Source of the DNA: Amoebophrya sp. A120
Taxonomy: Eukaryota > Sar > Dinophyceae > Syndiniales > Amoebophryaceae
Assembly (NCBI GenBank): GCA_905178155.1
Contig: CAJINV010000004.1
Coordinates: 9,648,625 to 9,712,624 of the forward strand
Length of the DNA: 64,000 nt
Direction of reading: 5' to 3'
Made by a program: the position numbers and the translations under genes. The notes beneath the pieces are model-generated. The model was not told the origin of the DNA and did not search any database. It was given only the letters and a program-made list of their open reading frames with translations. This document shows, in pieces, positions 9,968 to 21,858 of this stretch. Each line of letters begins with the position of its first letter. The first letter of the stretch is position 1.

Positions 9968-10906
9968 ATGGCCCGAATTTTCCTCGGTGGGATCGGATTT
10001 GTGGACGAAGAGTCCTTCCCCGGCCTCTCCAAGGAGTCGACGGAAGTGCACGAGATGTTCGAGCATGCCTGGGTCTTCCAGGACTTCTCCGAGAAGGCCC
10101 TTCCTGGCCGGATAGAGGAGTACATCGGGAAGGGGTGGGTGAAGGCTGACGAGCTGACGTACACCGTCGCGCAAGTGTCGGACTTCTCCCAGTACGACCT
10201 GTACAGCCCGCGGCGAGCGGAGATCGTCTACACCACCCAGATGGAGCTGGGCGCTGCCCGCGATCGGGCCATCCAGGGGCGCCGTCTCCAGTTGTTGCAC
10301 AAGCATTGCTCGCTCGAGCGGGAGTTGGCCGCGACCGAGGTCGCCTTGGTGGGCAGGGCGGAAACCGCGGACAGCCACAGCTTGGTGGAGGAACTGCGAA
10401 CGCCGCTCCGCGAAAAGACCAACGAGGTGCTAGTCAACCTGCATGACATCACGGAAGACCACCCGCTGCGCATCGAACTAGACTCGCCGCGGAAACGGCC
10501 AAACAAGACGTACCCCACGGAACGTAGGCAAGACGTCACAGAGGAGGACAGCATCCTGTGGCAACACCTCCTGGAGGAGCGCGAAAAGCGCCAGTACTAC
10601 TGCCTCTTGGAAGATCCGAGTGAGCACTGCGACTTCGCCATCGAGCAGCAGCTGCGCATCAACGACAAACGCCGGCTGTATCTGATCCGCCAGGACTTGC
10701 TGAAGACGCGGGAGGTCCGAGAGCGGGAGGCCACGGGAGCGTACGATAGGATTTTCTGCAACTCGCCAGCAAATCGACCCCGGGACGGGCCCGTCGTGCG
10801 CGTGGATCACACAACCCGCTCCTTTGCACGCGATGGTAAAGACATGTTCGAGTTGGAGTACCAGATGCGACTGCAATTGGAATGGGCGATGGAGATCGGT
10901 ATTTGA
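9968..10906 (+). CDS. unrecognised charged, helix-rich protein (312 aa)
   Basis: ATG at 9968 (AAGAGGATGGCC) and stop TGA at 10904-10906. A clean uninterrupted frame with balanced composition. It starts MARIFLGGIGFVDEESFPG. The remainder is highly charged with helical stretches such as REKTNEVLVNLHDITEDHP and LLEEREKRQYYCLLEDP. No signal peptide, membrane segment or catalytic motif is seen. The frame extends upstream to an earlier non-ATG codon, but the sequence there resembles leader. It has no introner and no obvious intron. I do not recognise the family. Confidence 0.65.
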   Translation: MARIFLGGIGFVDEESFPGLSKESTEVHEMFEHAWVFQDFSEKALPGRIEEYIGKGWVKADELTYTVAQVSDFSQYDLYSPRRAEIVYTTQMELGAARDRAIQGRRLQLLHKHCSLERELAATEVALVGRAETADSHSLVEELRTPLREKTNEVLVNLHDITEDHPLRIELDSPRKRPNKTYPTERRQDVTEEDSILWQHLLEEREKRQYYCLLEDPSEHCDFAIEQQLRINDKRRLYLIRQDLLKTREVREREATGAYDRIFCNSPANRPRDGPVVRVDHTTRSFARDGKDMFELEYQMRLQLEWAMEIGI

Positions 10907-11116
10907 GAATCAACATCAGACGTGTTATTTTAATTTTGAGTTGCGACGAGGAAACACAAACACGAATCTATAGACGTTATGGAAAACGCATCACCTGCGT
11001 TCGTACGCTGGAATACATCTCTTGACTTTTCTATTTCTTATGAACCCAAATAGAAATACGCGTCAAAGAGCAAGAGTCTAGTACTCTCTGAAACGCTACG
11101 AACAGGGTTCCCGCCG

Positions 11117-12489
11117 TTGGCTTTTACTGGCCTTGAGAAACCAGCGAAGCAAGGAAAATGCGCGACAACTGCATCCTCTTCTTGCCCGGACAGTAGCGCG
11201 TACAATCCGGCGTCTTGGGTTATCACATCGGGCCGGGGGCGTGCGCCGACCCCTGCCTCTACTGCCAGTACCGGCGCCGCAGGAACCGTGACTAGTGCCG
11301 CTAGTCGTAGGAAACAAGCCAGGACCTCCTCCCATGGCGAAGCAGCTGCACCCAGCGCTACCATCGGAACAGCTGCCGCTCCTGTGCCTACCACGGCTCA
11401 TCGTGGTGCCGCAGCTTCGTCATCGTCGTCATCTTCCTCTTCGTCCGCTTCATCTAGCGCTGCCGGCGCACCACCTGCCACGGCAGCCCCTGCCCCCGGC
11501 CACGCCGAGATAGACGCTGCTCGCTTTCCCATCAGCGCAGCCTTTGCGAAAGAGCTGGAGAAAGAGCATTTGTTTGAAGATCGAGAACAAGATCTGCAGC
11601 TGAGCACGAACAATAAGCGGCCAGGTCGTGCTGGTGATCATGATGTTGCTAGTATTGCCCCTGCTGATGTAGCAGTAGCTGATTCGGGGATAAAGAATAG
11701 GAGTCTCCTCGGATCCACAGCGACGCTGTGGTCGGACGCAGATGATGCTGCGGGGAAGGATGACGCAACTGGTGCGGGTGCAAGTGGCAAGGAGCCGCCC
11801 AACGCCGTCGTTGCGGCGGAAGTGGAGGAAAATGCAGCTACTAGTTTGGAGCCGGGCAAAAAGCGCACCAGAACCGCGGCAGGTGTGTTCTTGTGTCCTT
11901 TACGCGAAGCGCTGTTTTCATCTTGTAAAAGCATTGAGAAAAAGCAGAATGTTGAGTGAGTTGCTTATACCAGTCTGATTTGGATGGAATTTTTGATCAA
12001 GTCAGCTGCGCAGACAGAGAAATTTCGATGTGCAATTAATATTTTGAGGTTGTGCAGAAGAGCCTGGTGTTCATCGTGTTGATCACGTGAACGGTGCGGG
12101 AAGCTCATCATCTTCCAGTTCCCGGAACCGAAACGAAGGCCACCTAGAATCGATGTCGAAAAGTCCGATCGGGTTCCAATTTCTGTGCACCTTCAGCGGG
12201 CAGGGCAGCGGTGATGACAGTCGGGACGGACCGCTCGCTATCGCGCGCCAGGCCGCCGGCGTTTTTCTTCCTGAAAAACAGGGTGATCCGGCGAAGGAGG
12301 CCGCAAAGGAAGCGATGAGGGCCTTCTTGCCACCAGCATCTCCATTAGCAGGGAGTCCCACGGAGGAGTATCGCGGAAAACTGCCGCAGTTTCACTTCAA
12401 AAGCTTTTGGGGAGACGACGTCGATGAGGCTACGAAATGCGGCAATTTTGAGCAGTTGGCGAAAGAGGGAAAGATCATACTACGGAGAG
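11117..12489 (+). CDS. Ser/Ala-rich low-complexity protein, paralogue X (partial)
   Basis: Two open blocks, about 11117-11887 and 12093-12489. The first has no in-frame ATG, so an upstream exon is missing or unrecognised. It contains a long Ser run and ends KKRTRTAA before GTGTGTTC. The second has a Ser run, then IGFQFLCTFSG, AIARQAAGVFLPEKQGDP, AAKEAMRAFLPP, and ends near a possible donor AGAG|GTATGAAAG. The same order (Ser run, GFQFQFTV, AARQAATIFASRKNDDP, AAKEATKAFL) is found in the gene at 12664-13434, so the two are tandem paralogues. The exon joint near 11887/12093 has no clear GT-AG solution. Function unknown. Confidence 0.45.
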
Positions 12490-12663
12490 GTATGAAAGTG
12501 AAATATGATTCGTTCTTTCTTCACTTCGCTCGTTCTGTTACTGTTGTGATTCTTCGGCATTGAAATAGAGCTGCAGCATGGAACAATCATTTTCATTGTG
12601 ATTTGATATTGCAAGCAAGCAAACAGGATCAGGAAATGACGAGAAACTGCAAAAAACATTGCT

Positions 12664-13434
12664 ATGTATACAGGCACCCGAATCGCGAACCCATTGACCA
12701 ATCGCGTGCCATCAACGGCCTGCTCGCCTCCTGCATCTGTCTTCCCTGTGCGTCCCGCTCTGCCAACCATCACCGACCCGAGAAATAAGCGACCAGCTAC
12801 TGGCCTTCCTGCTCTATTTGGCTCTGCGTCTTCATCTTCTTCTACCAACGCAGCGCTGCGGCCGAACGTGCAATGGAACGTCGGGACGATGATTGCGTGT
12901 GCAGATGAGAAAAAGCAGCGCGGCCATTCCGTCGGAGCAGCGGGGGCGGATGGACAAGCAAAGGAGCCTGGGACAAAGCGCACCAGAATCGAAGGTGCAT
13001 TTTTTGGCGCTTGTGGTTATTCTTATTTTTCGAGAAAGATAAACATAGGGATCAGGGGATCAATTCAGCGCAACCGAGATAATCAATTTACACACTGACT
13101 ACTTGCAGCTCGTCCGGGAAATAAAACGAGCGGCTCGGCCGGCTCGTCGTCTTCCAGTTCCCGTATCCACCATGACGGCACACGGCACGCCACCTCGACA
13201 AGACCACTTGGGTTCCAGTTCCAGTTCACTGTCGCAGCGCAGGACAAGGGCGTTTTTAAAAGCAGGAGCAGCGGCACGCTTGCTGCTGCGCGCCAGGCCG
13301 CCACCATCTTCGCTTCTAGAAAAAATGATGATCCGATACGCGCGGCGGCAAAAGAAGCGACGAAGGCCTTCTTGCGAACAGCACCTGCCGGAACTTCCAC
13401 GGAAGAGGAAGGTGGTCGTGAGGCGGATGTCTAA
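12664..13434 (+). CDS. Ser/Ala-rich low-complexity protein, paralogue Y (218 aa)
   Basis: Exons 12664-12994 and 13109-13434, joined by a canonical GT-AG intron (GAAG|GTGCAT ... TTGCAG|CTCGT). Total 657 nt, ending TAA. Exon 1 is Pro/Ser-rich and ends GTKRTRIE, like KKRTRTAA in paralogue X. Exon 2 has a Ser run and the AARQAATIFASRKNDDP and AAKEATKAFL segments shared with X. No known domain. The ATG at 12664 is the first in frame but an upstream exon cannot be excluded. Confidence 0.5.
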
Positions 13435-15177
13435 GTGCAAGTTCATCGTGATGAAAGCGTCTTGTCAGAGCAGCGGCACTGCGAGCCGCTCTGTCTCGTC
13501 CGCATTGGGATATAGCAGCAATGCAAGTTGAACTGAAACTCGCTGCAGCTGTACAATACATCTCGTGCGGCGTTGATGTGTACAACCCAGAACAAGCGGC
13601 GGTGCATTTTACGGAAAGGGCTTTTTCTATCAGAAAAGATTCAGATTTTGCAATTTATTTTACTGTGATATTTATTGCAGCTGTTCATGAAATGGACTAG
13701 GTGTAGGTTTACTTCGTGGAAACCACAACATACCGTTGGGCGTGCATCCGAGACACAGTCTTTGTGAAAGTGAATTTCGATCGCAACACAATTTTCGCAG
13801 AAGATTATGCCTGTACGATACTCTGAAACTGAATGTGTCCTTCTTGTACATCTGTGCAATTTGAAGACGGACTTCTATGACGAATGAAGCCAATAGTTTT
13901 CTACCGATTTTCGAAGTGAAGCTGACCTAATTTAGCTCATGTTTCCGTTTGCAAGATATTCAACCTGTTGAAATGGAATGCACAGTCACATTATTTGTGA
14001 ACTTCAACTAAAACTTCTAGAGATATTATGCAGAAGATTTTTGAAGAATATTTCGCAGAAGATCATTTTTGCAAAATTTTGCGCGTGTCAATGCCGGAAA
14101 TTTCTTTCGAAACAAACTTTGTGGTCGCAGCAAAAAGAAGTGTGTGCTAGCTTTCTAGCTTGTTCTTCGCGTATCAGCATTCTTTTCGTGGTGTTGACAC
14201 ACCGGAGCAACATCTTATCAAATCCTGTAATAATCGCAATAATCGAAGACGGCCTTCCCGACCCTGCGCCTGGCCGAGCGCACAACACACAGCAACCGGG
14301 TCGGGATCTCACGAAGCAGTACACTCCGGATGCGACCCTGGAGTAAGGGCGCCGAAACGAAGAGCCTCGCGCAGTTAGTCCCTGCGCGCGCGAGGACTGA
14401 CAGATCGAGTCTCCTCTCATTTTGACTCCTCTGTTGAACAAATAGGGTTGTAGTCTCGCGAGTTTCCCTCGTGAATAAATTGTAAATTGTAAACTGTGGT
14501 GTTGTCGTCGGGCCTCCTCCGCGAACAACACCCGCCCCCGGAAAACATGGCGGGTCCGTCTCCTTGGTGGGAGGGGTATCATTCGCCTCTCAATCTGTTG
14601 CCCGCTGCTCGGTTTGCGAACAGGGCGTGATTTATTTGTCCGCCCGCGGCACCAAAGATGATGCTCTTCGCGGCATGTAACTTGCCGCAAAGAGTAGAGA
14701 GAGAGCCCGCCAGCCGGGGCGCCATCGGAAAGCTTGTCTTTCGCCGAACCTGTACCGTACACCATCTACTACAGACTTCCGTATATGAAACGCGAAAGAA
14801 TAAGAAAACACTTGTCGTCGCCTCGTTTTTCGTTGATGTAGTTACAACCGATCATGTGTGGCCGCGAGGGACGTAAATGAGAGAGCAATTATGGTGACTG
14901 AGTGGGCAATCGAAACGGGTCGTGTTTTAAGCAGTTCTTTCAATGCAACGCTATTGCAACGAAAAGCCGTTGCTTTGGTGCAGTTTGGCTTTCCTGCAAG
15001 ATACCGTCACTCGTCTGTGTTTTCGAAATAGGATCGTGCGAAGTGGTGGAAGTGATTTTACGAAGACGTTTTGAAAGCAAGAGGTTGAAGAGGCTCTAAT
15101 CGCAATCGGGTGTAGTCAATCGCACTACGTGTTGTAATTAGCTCGGTTTTTTGCACCATCGTGGAGTAAGACGAAAC
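13435..15177. other. intergenic; one unassigned minus-strand open frame (14088-14765)
   Basis: 13435-14087 is AT-rich with nothing recognised. 14088-14765 holds an open frame of about 225 codons on the minus strand. It is Arg-rich with a KMLLRCVNTTKRML-like end and no domain I recognise, and could be chance or a repeat remnant. 14766-15177 has no gene; a short leader precedes the ATG at 15178. Confidence 0.35.
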
Positions 15178-16234
15178 ATGTCGTTTTTCGGGATTTTCTC
15201 GTACCCCTCTCCCGCGGAGGGAGAGGGATACGTGCCGGCCATCAAAGCTACCCCGGACGAAGACGATGGCTTCGCTGTCGTAACCGGAACCCGAACGGCC
15301 AGCATGAAGCGAGCGCCGGGAATTTCGCACGAGGGAGCCAGCCGAGCGGGCATTTTCATCTCCACCCTTCGCAAAGAAACCGAGAACAACATTGACGTTC
15401 TGAAGAAGGAGCACTTGGAAATCGACGCTGAAGAGGAACGGAAGGCAGCTCAGCACGCTTCTTTGAAAGCTGCAAAAAAGCAGAAGCTCGAAGCTGCGAT
15501 CGACGCCTTGAAGGCCGAGCACAACGAGGAAGAATCGGCGGACGATCGAGCCTTCAACGAGGAGATGAAAGAGATTCACGCGAACAAAAAGAAGGTTGCC
15601 GACAAGGTAAGTAAGTAGGCTTTTTTTCATGATAAATTGTCATATACTGCTCCAACACCGAACCTAGCTGTGGCTCTGGCGTCGGGCGGCGTGTTGTGGA
15701 GACAGCAAAATATCCCATCTGCGGAGCCCGGACTAGAAATAAAGTACTTAAAATGGTGTACTTAAGCAGTACGTAAGTTACTAGATCTGGTTGTGGATGG
15801 ATTTTTCTGTTTCTTCATTATCAATTACAAAACTTGAAACTCAATAAACTTTACAGATTTCTTGGGAAAAAGAGGAGCGCGAGATCTTGCAGGACTGCAT
15901 GCAAGCTGTTGACAAGGTCGCGAAGATCGATAAACCCTTCGCACTGGTCGACAACGAACACTTCACCGCTGAGGATCTCGCATCTCTGCAGACCGAGCTT
16001 CCCTCGTCGAGTGCTGCGTCGTCCGCATCGTCGCCGAGCGTGGCCCCGGCTGGGGCTGAGGGCTCAACCACGTCCGCTTTGACCCCGGGTGTCGAATCGG
16101 GTGAGATTGAAATGCAAGTGGACATCATTGTCTCGAGCTCTTCCTCTTCCACCTCGATTGCTGCAGCTGCTGCGTCGGACCAATCGATGACCGGGGAAAA
16201 TTTGAATTCCAAGAATGGGGCCGGTAGTTCGTAG
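15178..16234 (+). CDS. coiled-coil protein with TGTR-family N-terminus (268 aa)
   Basis: Exons 15178-15606 and 15857-16234, total 807 nt. The intron is canonical (GACAAG|GTAAGT ... TTACAG|ATTTC). The N-terminus MSFFGIFSYPSPAEGEGY and VVTGTRTASMKRAPG place it with the short TGTR genes at 8548 and 32272. Residues about 70-145 form a charged coiled coil (STLRKETENNIDVLKKEH; FNEEMKEIHANKKKVADK). The C-terminal exon begins ISWEKEEREILQDCMQ and ends in a Ser/Ala-rich tail. It is the best-preserved family member and shows that the family is spliced in the ordinary way. Function unknown. Confidence 0.7.
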
Positions 16235-16390
16235 CTGATCATGATAGCGTTTTGTTGTGCGTGATTGTACTTTGGTGCACTACTGTGACTGTCGAATTCA
16301 ACGAATTCCACTTTCGATTTTCATTTTCAAGATTGATGAGAAGCCCTGCCAGCACGGAAAGAAAAATGTTTTTCAGGTGTTTCTTCGGCG

Positions 16391-16513
16391 ATGTCCTCGT
16401 CCAGTACGTTTTCTGCCGCATCGGTGTTCGCCGGTTCAAGTGATGCGACGCGGGCGTTTGCGTTTCCGCGGCCTGCGGTGGAGGAGATTACGGAAAAGAA
16501 CGACTCGCACTAG
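16391..16513 (+). CDS. possible small ORF or exon (40 aa)
   Basis: ATG at 16391, stop TAG at 16511-16513. It encodes a Ser/Ala-rich peptide (MSSSSTFSAASVFAG). A TTTTTCAG acceptor-like site precedes it at about 16376. It could be a leading exon of an unrecognised gene similar to the Ser-rich genes at 11-13 kb. Weak support. Confidence 0.25.
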   Translation: MSSSSTFSAASVFAGSSDATRAFAFPRPAVEEITEKNDSH

Positions 16514-18380
16514 TACTGCGGATGCCGTGTCGACATGATGACCACCTTCAGGTATTTCTTACACATTGTTTCTGTGCAACATACTTAAATGAGGTGCTAC
16601 TTTCTTCATGATGATCATGGGCATGCGGTTTTTATGGAGGAAAGATCAAGGACAGCGAGTCAACTACTTTGTCACAATTCCGCAGGTGGCGTACTCTCTC
16701 ATCACTTCAAGCTCTAGTTTTTCGATCTCATGGACCACTACGCCAAGTTGATGCTACTGTCTGAGAAAGAATCTCAAGAAGCCGGATTGATGCTACTGTT
16801 GGTGTGCCAGCGCCCACGATTACTATGTATTAGTCGGAGTAATGACACAACTCTTACTCGCTTTCGTATCGCTTTCCTTTGCAAGAACATACGCCGGTCA
16901 CAAATGTATCATCAAAATTGTTTTGTTAGTGCAAGAAGCTACTTCTAATTAAGGTTAGGACAGTCGGTCGCAGTATTTTGTCAAATCAGTGAACGTGGTC
17001 GCTATCGTAACAGATTTATTCATTCATCAAGTACGTACTAGGTTTTTACAGAGTTTCGCACTATAGACGAGAACCAATGTGACTTTCACTTTTCAATGAG
17101 CAACAGCCGCCGTTTTACCGAATTCGCATGCAAATTCAAATTGCAATAGCAACATCTTCAAGAATAAAGAGGTATATGAAAGAACGGAGCTTCTGTTTGT
17201 TGACGTCTGGATTTAGATTTTCTCCTTGACTTTTCGAATGAAAATTAAACAATATCGAATTTTCATCACGATGAAATTAAAAATCAAAATCTAGTCGCAG
17301 ACATTTTATGTAGCGTTCATACCTGAGCTTTTGATTTGCGTATCCCGCGTCGCAAGTGCTCGTGTTGAAGAAAGGTAAGTACACAAGACGCTAGTTGCAG
17401 CAGCCAAAGCATCTCATTCCCATTGCCCTCACCTTGTTGAGTATTGTGCGAAAATTGAGCAACATTGCCCATTCCAAAACCTAGAATAGCAATGTTGTCT
17501 AGCGGTGTCCTAGATGCAAGTGCGAGGCAAACGTGAAGATCGGACCTATTTTTATACTCCCACTTTATGATATGCAAGTTCAGATCAGGACTCAAACTCA
17601 ATCTCAAACTGAAAGTCTGCGAAAACGAGTTGGTACGTGAATCCCCTGAAGAATTTGCGTGGGCAGTTTTGTTCCAGTCGAAGTTTCGTTTTGATAAAAT
17701 CGATTTGAAAATTGCTCCGTTGCGTTTCGTTCAGACAGCTCCGGCTCGGTGGTCAACGTCATACTTAATCAAACGGGCACCAAACTACACTTGGTGGCCC
17801 AGTAGTTTGTTTCGCACTAGAAATTTCAAGCTTGTCGTGATGAGTCAAAGATAATAAAATTACCATCGAAGGAGAAGCCTCAGATTGAGTGATTGTTTAA
17901 AGAAAGCTCGGAGGAAACACCTGCTGTGTTTGACTTTCTATAGCCTGACCTCCTTGGTGACCCGCCTTCTTCATCAGGATCGAAAACTCGTGGTGTAGTA
18001 GTTACTCTCGTGGGACGTTGGAAGGGTCTATGTGGAGAAGGAGTGTCCTTTGGGAGACAGAGGCTTCGTATTCGTATTTGGAAATCGAGCAAAACGTCTT
18101 TTCTTCACGTCTGTTCGGGTTCATGCGTCGAAGTCTTCTAAAGATGACCAATGAAAAGTGTGGTCGTGTTGTACTTGTACTACGTATACCGTGTGTCGTA
18201 GTCGTCGTCAATTCATCGTCATCGGCATCCGTCATAATCAATGTTGAAGGCCGAAAAGATTTGACCCCTCAAGGTAATATAAATATAGAAGTCAGTAGGT
18301 AGTCTCATTACAATGAATTGTGTGAGAAGATAAGTGAAAGTGTAAGTCGTATTTGCTTCGATGCTTGGATCAAAATTTGG
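16514..18380. other. intergenic, AT-rich, nothing recognised
   Basis: AT-rich sequence with only short frames on both strands. No introner ends, RNA gene or repeat array noticed. Confidence 0.5.
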
Positions 18381-20790
18381 ATGGAACACAGCAGTAAATG
18401 TGTATCCTCCACATTGGCTCGAAAAGGACACGGATCTACTAACGGACAACTAATGGCAGTAGCGATGATGGCGATCGACGCAAGTTCGACCACCCGCGCC
18501 TCACACGACTACTCCTGGATCATCCGTTCGCATCCTACTGACGATCACGCAACCGACAACGACCCGGAGATTCCAGTGTCTTTAGTACTAATCCCGAAGC
18601 TGAAAGCTGGCGAGCTTGCAGCTGTACTGCAAGCCGAAGAGCCCGCGCGACGCTTCGTCTACAAGGTTGTCACGACGCTAGGAACAGCGAAGCAGATTCA
18701 CCAACAGGGGATCCTCCAATACCGCAGGATTCAACACCTGATAGGGTGGCTGCTGCACGGTGTGACACTCGGGGAAGAAGTCAAGGAGTGGCACCAGAAA
18801 CAGCACGAGGTTCGCGTCGTCGAAGAACTTAACAAACGACGAGGTGCGAAAAAAGTCGTCGTCGACTTCCCCATGGTGAAGTCATTCCAGAAGGGTGCAT
18901 TTTTTGGCATGGAACGCGTCGCGCCGCTGAAAGACGCGACCCGCGCAGACCTCAATGACATGGCTTCTGTGTTGGATAAGATGAACCTCGTCGGGGTGTG
19001 GCATGGCGATGTCAAACCGGACAACTTTGGCAGGACCGCGGATGGAAAGCTCAAGGCTTTTGACATCGATCATGGCTCGTGCACCAGCCTGCGAGCGTAC
19101 GTGAGGGAAGACCAGGTGACTAAGTTTCTGACGGAAGCGCTGCTCCTCGGGAAGGGTTCCGGGAGCGAACTCGCAGACGAGAGCCGTTGCTGGCCGATCG
19201 TCGACAGGTGGCAGTTTCTAGTTACGGTCACAAAAACGCTTGGGACGCCGGCTCCGCCAGCAAACAGAGCCACCTACCAACGGCTCTTCCGGAACTCCTG
19301 TTGTGATCTCGTCTTGGAGGAGGTTGAAAAGTCCAAATCCCTGGAAGAAACGGTGAACAAGAGCAGTACCAGCAACAGTGGCAGTGGAAGGATAAACGAG
19401 GAAACAGCAGACGATGAAAGCTTACCGGGACCCTTGTCCAAGCGGAAGAAGCTGAGCAAAGAACAGGAGGAACCTGAAACCACCGCAGCTGTTGCCACAC
19501 TGCCAAAAGCGGTTGATGGCGCGAAGATTGCCGACCAGCGAGGGGGGAGGGCGCAGTTGACCAAGCCTGCATCGACCGTCGCAGCTGCAGTAGCAAATAT
19601 GAAGGAGAAGAAAAGCGCTTCCGCGAGTTCCAGTTCTTCTGCGTTCATCTTTGAAAAGCCCGCACCGCGATTGCCATTCGAGAAGGATGAGGACAGGGGT
19701 GTCGAAGAACTGGCGAAGTCGAGACAAGTTGTAGGCGATGTCCGAGAGGACGAAAATACTTTCGCCCCCGACCCGGCGCTCCGCCAGCTCGAGACACGGA
19801 AGAAAAGCAGTGGCAACGCGGTCGCGCCGGATGACGCGCTCGATATTGCGCAGGCACCAGACCTAAAAATGGTATTTGTTTGTGTAGTGTTTAACTAGTG
19901 ATACTGATATTGGTTCGCCCGCATGCATGGCGTCATCTGTTTGTCGAAGAGCGCAGTCCTAGAAAAACGAATACGACCTGCATTTAGCATATTACAACCA
20001 GCATGCAACTGCTGGAACTGAATCTTTCTCTTGTAAAAACCAGCCACCTGCGGGTACACCCGTACCAATACCAGCAGCTGCGGGCGCCGGCGATGACGAG
20101 GTAACGAGCAGGAAAGCGAAAGGAGTTCTTCCGGCGGAAGCTGTGATGGATGCCTTTGGGAAGAACAAAGCCTTGCAGTCGAAAGGCGGCAACGGCTCAC
20201 CAGCAAAGGCAGAACATGGTCAGCAAGGGCAGGTGGTGCAGGAAACTGATGCGCAGAACGCGGAGCGGCTGCACAAAGAGCGTGTCGCATCCGTCAGGTA
20301 AGTAACAAATCGCATCAATCCCGATATCTGCGAATTTGAGTTTCAGGGCATCGCCTTTCTCCTCCACCAACAACTGATACCCTTTCCCGTCTGTTTGTAT
20401 TCGCAATGCCTGTGCCCATGGCCATGAAAAAAACTAAAACTACAAACTCGTGGTCCATTCGTTCACGAATTCGAACCCTCAGTTGCTACTTCACAAAAAG
20501 ACTATACGCAAATACATCATCTGATCAGGAGAAAAGCAGCACAAGAGCGGCATGCGAGGGCCAAGGCACAGAAAGAAGAGGAGGAACGAGTTCGGGCCCG
20601 CAATCGCGCGAACGGGGCACGGGGCTTAGCAGCACAAAAGAATCGGCGCGGCCGCAAGGCTGGGCCGGGAGGGGCCGACGGCGCGGTCGAAGCAGCAGGG
20701 CCGGAAAATGCTGCAGCCGCACCGCAGCAAGCACAGCTGCAGAAAGATGGTGAAGAAAACAAGGATGCAAAGGGTCATGATCTGAGTTGA
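18381..20790 (+). CDS. protein-kinase-like protein with disordered C-terminus (668 aa)
   Basis: Exons 18381-19871, 20044-20297 and 20529-20790 total 2007 nt, with two canonical introns (ATG|GTATTT...CCAG|CCACC; TCAG|GTAAGT...ATCAG|GAGAAA). A catalytic-loop motif WHGDVKPDNFG lies at about residues 207-217 and a metal-binding segment AFDIDHG at about 226-232, where ordinary kinases have DFG. A segment RRFVYKVVTTLG could carry the ATP-binding Lys. Phosphotransferase activity is therefore plausible but unproven. The rest is low complexity: acidic/Ser-rich, then a Lys/Arg/Gln/Ala-rich tail with a short coiled coil (KAQKEEEERVRARNRAN). The frame is open back to 18318, so the start (first ATG at 18381) is uncertain. 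No introners. Confidence 0.7.
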
Positions 20791-21576
20791 TTGATTTTGA
20801 TAGATTTCGTTTGAGCTTGACATGGCCTTACAGAGCAGCCCCCTGTAGCTCCGAATATACTATTTCTATGTAAATATGTTGGTGTTGTATGATCTACTTG
20901 CTCGTCGAGTACGAGTATGGCCACCAACTTCTCCAGGAAGACCAATGCTACACGTACACGAGGCCTAGTGATACTGACTAGTGCTTCTAGGTTTCTTGTT
21001 TAAAAGATTTCAAATTATATATTGTATGATATGATGCTTCGTATGCGCAAACCAATGATGTGCCACGACGGGGAATGAAATCAATAATAAAAGTGGTGCA
21101 GGAAGAAACTATTCATGTAGGTATGGGTATTTCTTCAATCGATCCATGTGATGTCGATCACTGACTGTATTTACAGACTTGTACCTGTGATAAACCAGTA
21201 TGTCGCGACTGACATCAATCTGCGGTAGCAGGTGGCCTGCTCCATCGACAAGTTCAGCCTACCGCGTTCTTGAAGTCGTTGTGCACATCATGAATAAAGT
21301 GTCGGGCAGTTGTAGCAGCAGCTCTTCGTGCTCTTCGTTTGTTCTTAATACCATTCTCGGATCGTACGGCTCATAAAGAGTTCCAGGAGTCCCCGTCACG
21401 ACTTCGGTAGCGAAAGCACGCCACACGACCTGGTGAGTTCTCGCTTGGTGGCCCCTTCATGACCATGAGCAAAGAAGTTTCCAATGGTCCTCGACCTCGC
21501 TTGAGTTTCCGGAAAATTGACTGATTTGCGCGACGACTCTACACGCAGGTTCCCGCGAAGTGGCGAAAACGAGGCA
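20791..21576. other. intergenic, nothing recognised
   Basis: Follows the stop of the kinase-like gene. Mixed composition, short frames only. Confidence 0.45.
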
Positions 21577-21644
21577 ATGCTCGATATTTTCTGCAAAATT
21601 CTCGCCACTTCCGGTTCAGCCAAAGTGGCGAGAATTTTGCAGAA
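21577..21644. repeat. 68-bp hairpin sequence at left contig end
   Basis: Contains a perfect 22-bp inverted repeat, TTCTGCAAAATTCTCGCCAC with TT, at 21589-21610 and its complement at 21623-21644. The sequence stops exactly at the N gap. The same 68 bp, with one difference (CTTCCGG against CTTCGGG), opens the next contig at 31386-31453. Confidence 0.9.
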
Positions 21645-21744
21645 NNNNNNNNNNNNNNNNNNNNNNNNNNNNNNNNNNNNNNNNNNNNNNNNNNNNNNNN
21701 NNNNNNNNNNNNNNNNNNNNNNNNNNNNNNNNNNNNNNNNNNNN
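21645..21744. other. assembly gap (100 N)
   Basis: Exactly 100 undetermined bases, a conventional scaffold gap of unknown size. Confidence 0.99.
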
Positions 21745-21858
21745 AGAAGCGACCTCCTCCGAACTATCGGCAGACAAGGGAACACGGCCGTGCTTGGCTA
21801 AACACGATAATGACACGGAAGTGAAAGAACACTACCATGTACACGACGTACCGGCCAG

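Noticed and set aside
14088-14765. 225-codon minus-strand frame as a gene
   Set aside because: No recognised domain and Arg-rich composition, with no support from context. Kept only as an unassigned open frame.
21396-21801. Open frames running through the 100-N gap
   Set aside because: They are created by undetermined bases and the hairpin sequence and have no coding content.
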